Shown here one piece after another: positions 1 to 13,182 of a DNA stretch of 64,000 bases. This DNA comes from Actinostola sp. cb2023 (taxonomy: Eukaryota; Cnidaria; Anthozoa; Actiniaria; Actinostolidae): assembly GCA_033675265.1 (NCBI GenBank), contig JAUJYZ010000277.1:182501-246500 (forward strand), read 5' to 3'. Position numbers and translations under genes: made by a program. Every line of letters starts with the position of its first letter. The stretch's first letter is position 1. The notes under the pieces are model-generated. The model saw only the letters and a list, made by a program, of their open reading frames with translations, did not search any database and had not been told where the DNA came from.

Positions 1-2150
1 TGGAGGTCATAACAGTAGGTTGGAGGATGGAGGTCATAACAGTAGGTTGGTGGATGAAGGTTATAACAGTAGGTTGGTGGATGAAGGCCATAACAGTAGG
101 TAGGTGGATGGAGGTCATAACAGTAGGTTGGTGGTTGGAGGTCGTAACAGTAGGTTGGCGGATGGAGGTCGTAACGGTAGGTTGGTGGAAGGGGGCCATA
201 ACAGTAGGTTGCCGAATGGAGTTCATATAACAGTAGGTTGGTGGATGAAGGTCATAACAGTAGTTTGGTGGATGGAGGTTGTAACAGTTGGTTGGTGGAT
301 GGAGGTCATAACAGTAGATTGGTGGATGGAGGTTGTAAAAAGTGGTTGGTGGATGGAGGTCATAACAGTAGATTGGTGGATGGAGGTCATAACAGTAGGT
401 TGGAGGATAGAGGTCATAACAGTAGGTAGGTGGATGGAGGTCATAACAGTAGGTTGGTGGTTGGAGGTCGTAACAGTAGGTTGGCGGATGGAGGTCGTAA
501 CGGTAGGTTGGTGTAAGGAGGTCATAACAGTAGGTTGCCGAATGGAGTTCATATAACAGTAGCTTGGTGGATGAAGGTCATAACAGTAGGTTGGCGGATG
601 GAGGTCGTAACGGTAGGTTGGTGGAAGGAGGTCATAACAGTAGGTTGCCGAATGGAGTTCATATAACAGTAGGTTGGTGGATGGAGTTCATAACAGTTGG
701 TTGGTGGATGAAGGTCGTAACAGTAGGTTGGTGGATGAAGGTCATAATAGTTGGTTGGTGGATGAAGGTCATAAGAGTAGGTTGGTGGATGAAGGTCGTA
801 ACAGTAGGTTGGCGAATGGAGGTCATATAACAGTAGGTTGGTGGATGGAGGTCATAACAGTTGGTTGGTGGATGAAGGTCGTAACAGTAGGTTGGTGGAT
901 GAAGGTCATAACAGTAGGTTGGTGGATGAAGGTCGTAACAGTAGGTTGGTGGATGAAAGTCATAACAGTAGGTTGGTGTATGAAGGTCGTAACAGTAGGT
1001 TGGTGGATGAAAGTCATAACAGTAGGTTGGTGGATGAAGGTCATAACAGTAGGTTGGTGGATGAAGGTCGTAACAGTAGGTTGGTGGATGAAAGTCATAA
1101 CAGTAGGTTGGTGGATGAAGGTCATAACAGTAGGTTGGTGGATGAAGGTCATAACAGTAGGTTGGTGGATGAAGGTCGTAACAGTAGGTTGGTGGATGAA
1201 GGTCATAACAGTAGGTTGGTGGATGAAGGTCATAACAATAGATTGGTGGATGAAGGTCGTAAGGGGTTGGTGGTTCAAGGTCATAACAGTAGGTAGGTGG
1301 ATGGAGGCCATAACAGGAGGTAGGTGGATGGAGGCCATAACAGTAGGTTGGTGGATGAAGGTCGTAACAGTAGGTAGGTGGATGGAGGCCATAACAGTAG
1401 GTAGGTGGATGGAGGCCATAACAGTAGGTTGGTGGATGGAGGCCATACCAGTAGGTAGATGGATGGAGGCCATAACAGTAGGTTGGTGGATGGAGGCCAT
1501 ACCAGTAGGTTGGTGGATGGAGGTCGTAACAGTAGGTAGGTGGATGGAGGCCATAACAGTAGGTTGGTGGATGGAGGCCATAACAGTAGGTTGGTGGATG
1601 GAGGCCATAACAGTAGGTAGGTGGATGGATGCCATAACAGTAGGTTGGTGGATGGAGGCCATAACAGTAGGTTGGTGGATGGAGGCCATAACAGTAGGTT
1701 GGTGGATGGAGGCCATAACAGTAGGTTGGTGGATGGAGGCCATAACAGTAGGTAGGTGGATGGAGGTCATAACAGTAGGTAGGTGGATGGAGGCCATAAC
1801 AGTAGGTTGGTGGATGAAGGCCATAACAGTAGGTTGGTGGATGAAGGTCGTAACAGTAGGTTGGTGGATGGAAGCCATAACAGTAGGTTGGTGGATGGAG
1901 GTCGTAACAGTTGGTTGGTGGATAAAGGTCGTAACAGTAGGTTGGTGGATGGAGGCCATAACATTAGGTTGGTGAATGGAGGTCATAACAGTAGGTTGGT
2001 AGATGAAGGTCGTAACAGTAGGTTGGTGGATGGAGGTCGTAACAGTTGGTTGGTGGATGAAGGTCGTAACAGTAGGTTGGTGGATGGAGGCCATAACAGG
2101 AGTTAGGTGGATGAAGGTCGTAACAGTAGGTTGGTGGATGAAGGTCATAA
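1..2150. repeat. 27-bp minisatellite, block 1
   Basis: A direct tandem array of about 80 copies of a 27-bp unit, roughly GGTCATAACAGTAGGTTGG followed by TGGATGAA or TGGATGGA. Variants swap GTCATAAC, GTCGTAAC and GCCATAAC, and TTGGTGG with TAGGTGG. Patches of like variants cluster: GAA-type units at about 700-1260, GGAGGCCATAAC-type units at about 1300-1760, so copies have been locally homogenised. A larger sub-block containing GCCGAATGGAGTTCATATAAC recurs near 210, 535 and 650. Because 27 is a multiple of 3 and the unit lacks stops in several frames, long open frames occur on both strands; I do not regard these as genes. The array probably continues left of the window. Confidence 0.95.
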
Positions 2151-2159
2151 CAGAGGGTA

Positions 2160-4815
2160 CGATTACGTACTTGCCGAATGAATTTGAATAAACTAATTTG
2201 AATTTAAATAGTCGTTCCTCTGATGGGTTTCTGTACACCACAATACTACCGAAATTAAAGTCAAGAAAACTTCAAAGAGAAACAAGGAGTCTAACAATGG
2301 AGAAATGACGTTAGTGAGTTATACAGTACTTACATTATAAGGAACCCAGATTGTTGAATTAACAACTGACATCTTTAGTTACCTTGTACTCCAACGAAGG
2401 ATTAACATCCGAAACGTCAGTATATTTAGTGCTTTTATATATATACAAGGTGCACACTTGTTACTCCTTGATGTGACGATGTAGTAGTTTCCAAGGACAT
2501 TGTCAGGAAGCAATGTATGGACCACTGAAGGAAGATGACTGAAGGATCCTACTTCTGTCGTTCATCACACATTTTGGGTAATATAATTGTCATAATTTTT
2601 GGATGATTTGTGAATCAGTGTCGTTCATTCTTTTTCCTTACGTAATTAATAAATAAGTTGAAGTTTTACCAGTCAACCAATCACCTGATTGAGTTCACCA
2701 AAGCACTTGTCTGTGTTGTGGCCTGCATGGCTAAGCAATGGAAGAAAGCCACACAATAGGAAATAGTTAGTTGGTGTTGAGCCAGAGTCGAAGTGATTGA
2801 CGTTGCAATTCATGGATAACTAGGATTAACATTGTCTCTCGATGTCACGCTGTTGTCGTGTTTGTCTATTGGCACCGACTAAAGACTGGTTCTCACTAGC
2901 GACGCAAGCACCGACACAATAAGCACAATAAAATGGTCGGTCCTTGGGGTTGTGCTAACTTGAGCTTGCGTCGCTAGCAAAAACCAAAAGTTGTGAAACC
3001 ATATGCAAGTAACAACAACAACAACAACAACAGCTTTATTTGAACTCTTTGTCGTACATTTAAATTGTAAAAAAGAGAGAAAGAGATAAAAATATTCGAG
3101 CGCAGCTACTTAAAATAGCTAGAGAAAGCAAATCTAGTTAAGCAGCTATAAGGTCAGTGTTTGAACGGATTAGTAATGTATAGAAATATAGAAATGGGAC
3201 GACTGGGAACTAATCTCTTAGGGAAATAAGGACAGAACTTTACAAGACTATATACACACACACACACACACATTCACACAAATATATTAACAAGTACTTT
3301 TGATACTACGCAGAAGGGGATAATGTTTGCATTTTAGATATTACGTAGCTGTTAATATATCTTTGAATTCGATTGCTTTCTATTAATATAATAACAATCA
3401 ACTTTATTTAACGGTCGTTAAGACGTTACATTATCCATGAATCAGGATTTTAAACTATCAGGATTAGGTTCGTAAAGATACATGATGTAATTAGAAGGCT
3501 TTATTGAAGAAATAGAAAACGAAGCAGCGTGCTTTATCGAGTTGTAGAAGAATGCGGGAATTGGAAGAAGACGACAGAAGTGTTAAGAGAAGCACGAGGA
3601 GTAATAGGGACCGTCGATTATACGTTCACTCACACTGTCTAGATTCTTGTACTAGTTTCGAACCAAGCTAGACTATAATAATGCTTTCAAGAATTTGGTT
3701 CAGTTTTTCCATGTGTCGTTGTTTCGTTCTAATAAAAGCCAACTCATAGTGTTGTTTTAGTTCTCTGTTCAAGAAACGTCATAGATTAATGTTGTCACTT
3801 AGGTCCTGCTTGAAACTCGTATAGTACTATTCAAGCAAGATAGAAATCGAAGGAAAGTTAAAGTGCCATAAATTATTACACATTTTAAAAGTTTTGCTGT
3901 TTCTTCTTTCTTTCAATAATAACTAACGCTAACGCTCAGAGGAACGTTATAAGGTATCTTCATAGCATTTCTATCTGGTACAAAGATAGATGCTGTTATT
4001 AATTCATGATCAGTTATTCTATTATTCAGAAATCCCGAATAATTGCGCGCCGAAGCCACGAACTTCTAGGAGGTTTTGACATTTAGATTTGCTTGCCATT
4101 TCTAGTCTTGTAATTCGCCAAAGACATGAACGAAGCAGTAGGATTTAGTTCTATCTTTGAAACTTATATTATTAAACTCCAATTGAAGTCAGTGCCAGGA
4201 AAATTGACATAGAGTTGTTTGACTTTTCACTCTTCGACTGTCATTTGAGTATTTCTGAATAATGCTTTAGGTTCTGTTAAAAATTACCTTTCCAACGACC
4301 CATGATGAAGATGTTCTTATTTAGGTGTTCCCTATGTTCCCTAGCTATGACACGGCCTCCATTACCAGTAACTGGCCCCCTCCCCTCCCCCAATCCATCC
4401 CATAAAAATGTACTGTCCCATAATATGTAATTTTGGGTGTGGTGTAGCATGATTTCTTATTTTTAATAACAAAAATGAAGAATGCTTATATACCAAGAAT
4501 TGAGACATCTCTGCAGAGCACTGCTATATTTTGATCACGTTTTCAAAACTTGGCGACGAATGACGCGCATATATAACTCCCTTCACTATACAAATACAAA
4601 AACATCACAATATCTTGGACATTTCTATAACTTTACTTCTTTCCAACATTAATCATCAATGTAGTACATACACGCATCCATCTAGCTTTCATTCCGTAAT
4701 ATCGCTATGTAGATATAATTTATTAATTATTTGGTTGGTCATTAGTAAAGCCATTGACCACTAATTATAAAAAAATAACTTAAACTTGTGTTAGTCCATA
4801 TACATATGCAGAAGG
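2160..4815. other. Unassigned AT-rich sequence between the two minisatellite blocks
   Basis: Apart from the 100-bp foldback at 2887-2986, a short (AAC)n run at 3008-3032 followed by AGCTTTATTTGAAC, and a (CA)n run near 3252-3272, I see no coding exon, RNA gene or recognisable transposon here. There is no long open frame on either strand. Confidence 0.5.
2887..2986. mobile_element. 100-bp foldback (MITE-like) element
   Basis: The two ends are inverted copies: TGGTTCTCACTAGCGACGCA on the left and the reverse complement of TTGCGTCGCTAGCAAAAACCA on the right, a 22-bp arm with 3 mismatches. No target duplication was recognised. The interior is too short to code. The family is unknown to me. Confidence 0.6.
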
Positions 4816-4819
4816 CTTA

Positions 4820-6350
4820 AAGAGTATGGAGGTCGTCATAGAAGGTTGGTGAATGGAGGTCATAACAGTAGGTTGGTGGATGAAGGTCATAACAGTAGGT
4901 TAAGTTGGTGGATGGACGCCATAACAGTAGGTTCGTGGATGAAGGTCTTAACAGTAAGTTGGTGGTTGGAGGTCGTAACAGTAGGTTGGTGGTTGGAGGT
5001 CTTAACAGTAGGTTGGTGGTTGGAGGTCATAACAGTAGGTAGGTGGTTGGAGGTCATATCAATAGGTTGGTGGTTGGAGGTCGTAACAGTATGTTGGTGG
5101 TTGGAGGTCATAACAGTAGGTAGGTGGTTGGAGGTCATAACAGTAGGTAGGTGGTTGGAGGTCATAACAGTAGGTTGGTGGTTGGAGGTCATTTCAGTAG
5201 GTTGGTGGTTGGAGGTCATAACAGTAGGTTGGTGGTTGGAGGTCATATCAGTAGGTTGGTGGTTGGAGGTCATAACAGTAGGTTGGTGGTTGGAGGTCAT
5301 AACAGTAGGTTGGCGGATGAAGGTCATAACAGTAGGTTAAGTTGGTGGATGGACGCCATAACAGTAGGTTCGTGGATGAAGGTCTTAACAGTAAGTTGGT
5401 GGTTGGAGGTCGTAACAGTAGGTTGGTGGTTGGAGGTCTTAACAGTAGGTTGGTGGTTGGAGGTCATAACAGTAGGTAGGTGGTTGGAGGTCATATCAAT
5501 AGGTTGGTGGTTGGAGGTCGTAACAGTATGTTGGTGGTTGGAGGTCATAACAGTAGGTAGGTGGTTGGAGGTCATAACAGTAGGTAGGTGGTTGGAGGTC
5601 ATAACAGTAGGTTGGTGGTTGGAGGTCATTTCAGTAGGTTGGTGGTTGGAGGTCATAACAGTAGGTTGGTGGTTGGAGGTCATATCAGTAGGTTGGTGGT
5701 TGGAGGTCATAACAGTAGGTTGGTGGTTGGAGGTCATAACAGTAGGTTGGCGGATGAAGGTCATAAAAGTAGGTTGGTGGATGAAGGTCGTAAGGGGTTG
5801 GTGGTTCAAGGTCATAACAGTAGGTTGGTGGTTGGAGGTCATATCAGTAGGTTGGCGGTTGGAGGTCATAACAGTAGGTTGGTGGTTGGAGGTCATATCA
5901 GTAGGTTGGTGGTTGGAGGTCATAACAGTAGGTTGGTGGTTGGAGGTCATAACAGTAGGTAGGTGGTTGGAGGTCATATCAGTAGGTTGGTGGTTGGAGG
6001 TCATAACAGTAGGTTGGTGGTTGGAGGTCATAACAGTGGTAAGTCAGTAGGTTGGTGGTTGGAGGTCGTAACAGTAGGTTGGTGGTTGGAGGTCATAACA
6101 GTAGGTTGGTGGATGAAAGTCGTAACAGTAGGTTGGTGGTTGGAGGTCATAACAGTAGGTTGGTGGATGAAGGTCGTAACAGTAGGTTGGTGGTTGGAGG
6201 TCATATCAGTAGGTTGGTGGTTGGAGGTCGTAACAGTAGGTTGGTGTTTGGAGGTCATAACAGTAGGTTGGTGGATGGAGGTCATAACAGTAGGTTGGTG
6301 GATGAAGGCCATAACAGTAAGTTGTGATGGTAGTCGTAATAGAAGGTTGG
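4820..6350. repeat. 27-bp minisatellite, block 2
   Basis: A second array of the same 27-bp family, about 57 copies, in the same orientation as block 1 but dominated by the variant TGGTTGGAGGTCATAACAG. It contains a higher-order duplication: the odd junction TTAAGTTGGTGGATGGACGC occurs near 4900 and again 437 bp later, with the same order of variants behind each. One rare variant, GTCGTAAGGGGTTGGTGGTTC, is found both here (about 5788) and in block 1 (about 1256), showing that the blocks share ancestry rather than arising independently. Confidence 0.95.
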
Positions 6351-6359
6351 TGTATTAGG

Positions 6360-7179
6360 CTGTGACATACAGGAGTATTTACAATATACGTTCACGCTAG
6401 TAAAGTAATGTAGCTAAATATAATTGATCGCTATGTCCCTTTTTCAATCTACGTTTTATTATCTTTACGAAATAGCTTTACTGTTTATAAACATTCAATC
6501 AGCAACATGTACCGAGGCGGAAGGGGAGGTTATTCCACTTTTCGCAATTTCGCTAGTTATTTTGTGTATATATTTGTGAGAGTTATCAGTAATGAATGGT
6601 GATTTATTAAAGGTTGAAATGTGTAAGTTTAGAGAAACAACAGTCGGAATTCTCCGTATCCTGACGTAAATAGTGTTCCATAAATACTATTCCCGTGCTC
6701 AAATATCAGCGCTAATCAACCGCCAATATATTTTAATAATTGCTGACCCTCATCAAACCTCTTGTTTTCTATCTGCTCTCTTTCAGAGAGTGCTGAGAGC
6801 GAAAGCTAAAACACCCTGCAATATTTTTGATAATGCCGTTAGCTTTATCAATAGACGGCAATATTAATAATATATTAATTTGATATATCCAACAGCATAT
6901 TAATAATAATGCAGGACAGAAGTGATAACCGGATTATGGAAGATGATTAGTAATGAAGCTACTAAGTTAGCAGTTTCAATACTATTCGGTGCCTTTTCAA
7001 AATCCAGGCCCCCTTTTCAAGTATGATTCCTTGCACAACCTTGTCTTATGCCAAAGCAGAGCTGTAAGCCGTGTGGGATCTACGACAGGCGTTTTACACA
7101 TGCGCATTGATGACGTCCAAATGTTATTTGCTTAAATGGCAGTGATTTGGGCGGTTTTGATAAGGTCAGTAATTATATG
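6360..7179. other. No recognisable gene
   Basis: AT-rich sequence between the minisatellite and the 3' side of the sodium-channel gene. One short open frame (6673-6867, plus) has no features I recognise and is probably chance. Confidence 0.4.
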
Positions 7180-7277
7180 AAATAGTTCAGTACTTCGGCC
7201 AGCAGCAACATTAGATATATTGCAATCAGCTTCGGCCGCATATATCTAATATTGCTGCCGGCCTCAGTAACTATTTA
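7180..7277. mobile_element. 98-bp foldback element
   Basis: Arms of about 40 bp: left AATAGTTCAGTACTTCGGCC, right ending in the inverted equivalent GGCCTCAGTAACTATTTA, each continuing through AGCAGCAACATTAGATATA. This can fold into a near-continuous hairpin. It lies about 250 bp beyond the stop codon of the sodium-channel gene, so it may be transcribed in its 3' UTR. Confidence 0.6.
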
Positions 7278-7520
7278 ATACAGATTCTTAGGTGTTTTTC
7301 GACTGGATCTCATGGCTTCCGTGACACATCTCCTGCAGGGTACCCCAAGTACTCGAATTTTACAATGGTTGAGTGGCTAGAATAATAATAAACACTAACA
7401 TAGAATACACCCTATTTGTAGGAGAGCATGTTGCTGGATACATATAGAGACTTTCACAGAAATAATCTTACAGAGCAGAGTGTTTTCTTGGCGAACAGTG
7501 ACACATTGCGCTACGTTTTT

Positions 7521-10500
7521 CTAGCTATTTGACTTGCGTCTCGATGATCTACGCTTTGCTTTTCCTTTCAACCAGAAATAAAACCACATGACAAAAAGAT
7601 CAATCAGCTCAAGTAGCGTGATAAAACTAGCACCCAGGACTAACCCTAACTGTCCACCCACGTCACCTATGAACAAAAGAACAATATAAAGACGTCACAA
7701 CGTACTGTAAATATGAAGGCATTGTTGTCTATTATCAGTGAATGTGGGAGGTGAACATACCTACAAGTTTATAAAAACCATACGACGGCGTTTGCTCGAT
7801 AATATCCAGTCGAAGATCATCAAAGTACAGTGTTACTACAACGTAATTCTCCCTGACAATCAAGTAGTTAGATCAGTACTTAACAAGAACAATGATCTAT
7901 GCTCTTTAGCCACTAATAATATACATGAAAAACATTATCGATTCTGATTGGCTGAGAGAAGTGCAGTTTCTGTTTTTGGAAATGCAGTGCAGAGAAAAGG
8001 ACATTCAGTGTAGGTATCTCCGTTGATGCTGAATAGCTAAAACAATATTCAAATCAAACGTTTTGTCGACTTTGGATTTAGGATAAAAAACAACAAGCAA
8101 GATGAGGATTTTGTTGTGTTCTTGAATAAAATTTAGCTGAAGTGCGCGCGCTACTGACGCCATTCATGCCATCGAGCGCGCGCTGGTTTTTATTTATTGG
8201 ATAACTGCATCAGTTTTATCCGTTGGATAAGACTTATCCGCGGTGGATAGCGCTATTCACCTTTCGTGCAACCGGGGCCAGAATGTTGCTGTTTCTCAGT
8301 GAAAAACTCCATAATTCTTGGCTTACGTTTTTTTCATGTATATTATTAAGAGGAAATCATATGTTTTTTCTTGTGCTACGGTTCGTACAATACTCAGTTT
8401 CGAGATGTTTAGAAACCGCTGTACTTTTGACAAAAGACGCATTTCTGGACGAACTGAGCACTGAGGTCTTGAACTCTTATTACAACAAATGAAGACTTAC
8501 ATGATAAATTCCAAGATTCCCTCAGTATTGTTAGGCATATCCTTTGCCTGCAGCAAATATGAATGCTTGCCCTTTACTGGAAGTAGTTTCTGTGGCATGA
8601 ACAACGCTGAAGACAGTCTAGCATCGTAAGTACTCTTATCGCAGTCCTCTGGACACGTGTAGTTATATTGTTGCTCGAAGCGTTCTGTTGTCAAAAATAC
8701 AACAACATGAAAACATGCACGATTTACTATGCTAACCATGCTGACTATGCTGACTATGCTGACCATGCTGACTATGCTGACTATGCTGACTATGCTGACC
8801 ATGCTGACTATGCTGACTATGCTGACCATGCTGACCATGCTGACTATGCTGACTATGCTGACTATGCTGACTATGCTGACCATGCTGAGTATGCTGACTA
8901 TGTTGACTATGCTGACTATGTTGACTATGCTGACTATGTTGACTATGTTGACTATGCTGACTATGTTGACTATGCTGACTATGCTGACTATGTTGATCAT
9001 GCTGACCATGCTGACTATGCTGACTATGTTGACTATGTTGACTATGCTGACTATGTTGACTATGCTGACTATGCTGACTATGCTGACTATGTTGATCATG
9101 CTGACCATGCTGACTATGCTGACTATGTTGACTATGCTGACTATGCTGACTATGCTGACCATGCTGACTATGCTGACTATGCTGCTAAATTAAGACTGGA
9201 ATAGTCTCCCCAAATCAATAAGATTAATTGACAATTTTTCTAGTTTTAAATCAACACTATAAATTTCTATTAGAACGTGACAATCAGTTAGATCATAATT
9301 GCTCTGTTTCATACCATTCTGTATAATCATATATTTTTTCACATTTTTTCTACATATATATAATTCAACAATGTGTGTTTATAGGAGCCTCGTTAGCTAT
9401 CAGCCATGTACGACTCAATTTCGTGGAATAATTGTTTTATTATATAGACAACCACTGGATTGTAAATATGTTTTCTTGAAAAGTAATCTTTATTTCCGCT
9501 TTTCGTACAAAACATTTCCGCCATACATGCGTACAACGTACAACAAAACCAGGCGATAACGTGTTTACCAAACGTTTCTTGATCGATGAAATCCAAGTTT
9601 TAAAAGCTTCTGTGTTATACTTTATCTTCCAAAAATGTTGTCTGAATCACACCAAAAGACTTCGAAAACATGCTAAAGGATTGAGAAATACAAGTTCAAA
9701 GATGAAATTCTTGAAATCTTGGACAATGCAGAGGAAAACATCGAGTTTGGTTTTCGCCTGCTGAATGACTTTCAACGTGGATATCCTTTTACCAGGCAGT
9801 TCTAGACATATCTGGTTCTTTTTCTCATAATTTGGTACACATCCTACAGTTGTATAATCATCGGAATGATATTTGTTTCGCGTGACGGTTGGGTTTTCAA
9901 TATATTTGTTTGTTATTTCTTTGTAAAAATATCAGTCAACTAATTTAATTTTTTTCGTCCCGAAAACCATGTAAAAAGCAATTTTCATTGCCACAAAACA
10001 TTTTAGTTTTATATATACTCAGTTAGTAGTTTATTCGGATCTACTTTTATTGAGAATCTATCGAGAAGAAAAGAAAATCTTCGCTCGTAAATTTAGAAAA
10101 TTGTTCGGCCATTTTGACAGATTTCTCTACTCACGGTATAGGAGCTGATAGCCTAGTAAGTAGCGAACCAATCAGAGCGCGCGCTTGCTCATATCCAGTG
10201 GCTGTCTATATAATAATACTTATTATAGTAGTTTTATTATATACACTCAATTGCAGAAAGGTTGTAGTATACATTTATACAAATATCTAATGAGATACAA
10301 CTCTAATGAGATACAAAGTGCGAAACATCGCTTATTTTCTTCTAATATATATCAGAATCATCAATTTTAGATTAGTATCGCATCCAACAAGGACAACACA
10401 ATAATTTTCAGCACTATTTTGTACTTAAACAGTTGTAGTTTAGCATGTTTAACATTTTGCATATCATTAGATATTTGTATATTTGTATAAATGTATACTA

Positions 10501-10609
10501 CAACGTTTCTGCAATTGAGTGTAACTGCTCATGTGTGTTAATACCAGTTTTCACGTCAGTGTTAACTGATACATCCTGCAGTTTAAATAAATATATTATT
10601 ATTATTATT

Positions 10610-10687
<78 letters not shown>

Positions 10688-13151
10688 TTGACTATATGTT
10701 GACTACTTATCATTTAAAGGCTTGGATGAGAAATCTAAATCTAAACGGAACATGTTTATGATGTTTGATGTACTTACCCCAAGCTGGCCAGACACAGTCC
10801 ATAGTCTGTCTTACTGAACAGTTCAATGCGTTGGAAACATCTACATCAGCAAAGAAACAGGTAAATAGCTGCAACTACAATGTTTTCCCAACCTATTTAT
10901 GTAAGTGACCGTGTTTACACGATCTGACCAATTATTTTCCCCTACACTCGGTCACTTCCGCTCGGTTAGACAACTGATTCATTATTTGGTAAATTATTTT
11001 TTTCTATTCGTCCCAAATTCCCACAACAAACGAAAGTAAATACCGTAGAATTCCGATACAGGGAATACCCTGTTTAAATAAAGGTTTTCATTCATTCATT
11101 CATAGTAACGGCCCCCGTTACTTTCGAATTTAGCAGGCCAAAGGGGCCGTTACGTTCGGGTAGCCGTTACTATGGGGTAGCCGTTACTATGGGGTAGCCG
11201 TTACTTTCGGATGGTTAAAAAACGTTTGCAAACACAAAACATACATGTTATGTCAAAATGTCATCCATATGCTAAATTCTACGATATTTATTCACGACAA
11301 TCTACAAGATTACAAAATAAACTGTAACAAATACTGGTAACAATACAGTGAAAGTTCTAAGTGTTCAATAATACTGTTAATACCGTATCAGCAGACTGTG
11401 ATCATCACTCACTTACATGTAAGAGCACATAGTTTCAGGACCGTTACTTTCGGGTTTCGGGGGGGGGGGGGGGGGGGGGGGGGGGGGTCGTTACTTTCGG
11501 GATTTATAAAGAAAGGCAAAAACTAACGTTACTTTCGGGGGGGACGTTACTATCGGAATTCTACGGTAGTAAAATAATCATGAGTATCGTTTCATGCATT
11601 ACAATGTCGGGCAAACAGTCGGGACTTAAATGACTAGATAGTCGATCGCAGACTCCCCTTAGGCCTGGGTTCCAGGTCTTAGTTTAGTAATTACAATTGC
11701 GACAGTACACTACGTGACTTTACAACACACGTATATGCGCCAAACATTAAAACGGAAATCATTTAAGAAGTATATATCATTCTTAAATCAGCTCCTCCAG
11801 AGAAAACAATAAGAACTGGTGCTTGCTGAATACCTGGCATAAACCAAATACGACAATGGCACATTTTAACGACGTAATCTGTTAGCAATTCCAGGTAACA
11901 ATTGCTACTTGAATACTTGGTGAAATACTTTAAAGTCTTCCCTCCGCAGTTCGTTTTGTAAGGATAAGGAAGGTTTTTCTCCTGAAAGAAAAAGACAATC
12001 ATGTTAAATGGTGCTGGTTAAGTACGCGACCACCCGAGGCGAACATCGCGTCTTGTGGTTTTCAACTCTAAACACTGATCAAACAAGCCGAATAATTGAT
12101 GTTTTTGACGGAAGTCAATTGCAAACTTAACAGTCGCAACTGTCGTCTCATGATCAGGTGGTCGCCCGTACGTAGTAATGGAGAGAGCGCTAACAGACCG
12201 CATCCTATTCTCGAGCTCATAACAACCCATCATATGATAAAGCTTTAAACGGATGTAGACTAAACATAAGACGTACGCCCTCGCTCTTGGCAACGCGCCT
12301 GTACATTCAAGTTCAGTTTCAATACCACAGGATTTACAAGGATATAATTAAGAAAACAAAGTATAATACAAACATAGGGTATTAGCTACCTAGAAATAAC
12401 CAAAAGAGCTAATCTGGCTAGATAGCAAGACATTGTTATTATCGTAACGATAAAGTGGTCATTAACACACAGACCCACAGACACAAGTCAAAAAAGGAAA
12501 ACAAACAATATGTAAAGAAATTTAAATAATCCGAGGAATAAAGAGCCAGACATATCGATATACTAAATTGAAGAATCGTTGTCGGATTCAAAATCATAGA
12601 ACATAACTGAGCTAAGACCGCAAGGGTTACCTGGGAAAGTTGCAAATGGGTCTCAGCTTCAATGTTCTATGATTTTGAACCCGACGATTTACTCTTCAAT
12701 TTAGTGTATAACAATTGTTAGGATTTGACATTGACTTTGACCTGACTTTGGCTATCCTCCTTCGTACGACCATGATTTCTTCCTCCCTACCCATCCCCCC
12801 TCCCCCTTAGATGCTTGACTATTTACGGATATTACTGACGGCATCTCCCCACGAGGTCCTTAGTTCACATAAATATTTTCAAAACCGATTATTTGCGCCG
12901 ATATGTCAATTATTCAAAGCATCAGCCATATAATCGTCTACCACGCCCACATGCCGATACGAGGGGTTATTGTGCAGCGGTATCAATACTTTTATAATGC
13001 TAATGTTGCGTTGCATTAATACACTTAATCTATTAACATTAGACGTTATGAGTAATGTATAGCAACTCAATCTGTTTTAGTCATAAGTTCCTTACCACCA
13101 TATTGTCAGACAACAGTTCAGGTCCAGATAACAGTCGAATAGTTTTACGCA

Positions 13152-13182
<31 letters not shown>

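Noticed and set aside
674..2241. Open frames of 433 and 472 codons on opposite strands
   Set aside because: They are readings of the 27-bp minisatellite, whose unit length is a multiple of three and lacks stops; all products are monotonous nonapeptide repeats.
8497..9162. A 221-codon minus-strand frame starting in Val-Ser-Ile repeats
   Set aside because: Only its last 61 codons (exon 4 of the sodium channel) are coding; the rest is the 9-bp satellite read through an intron.
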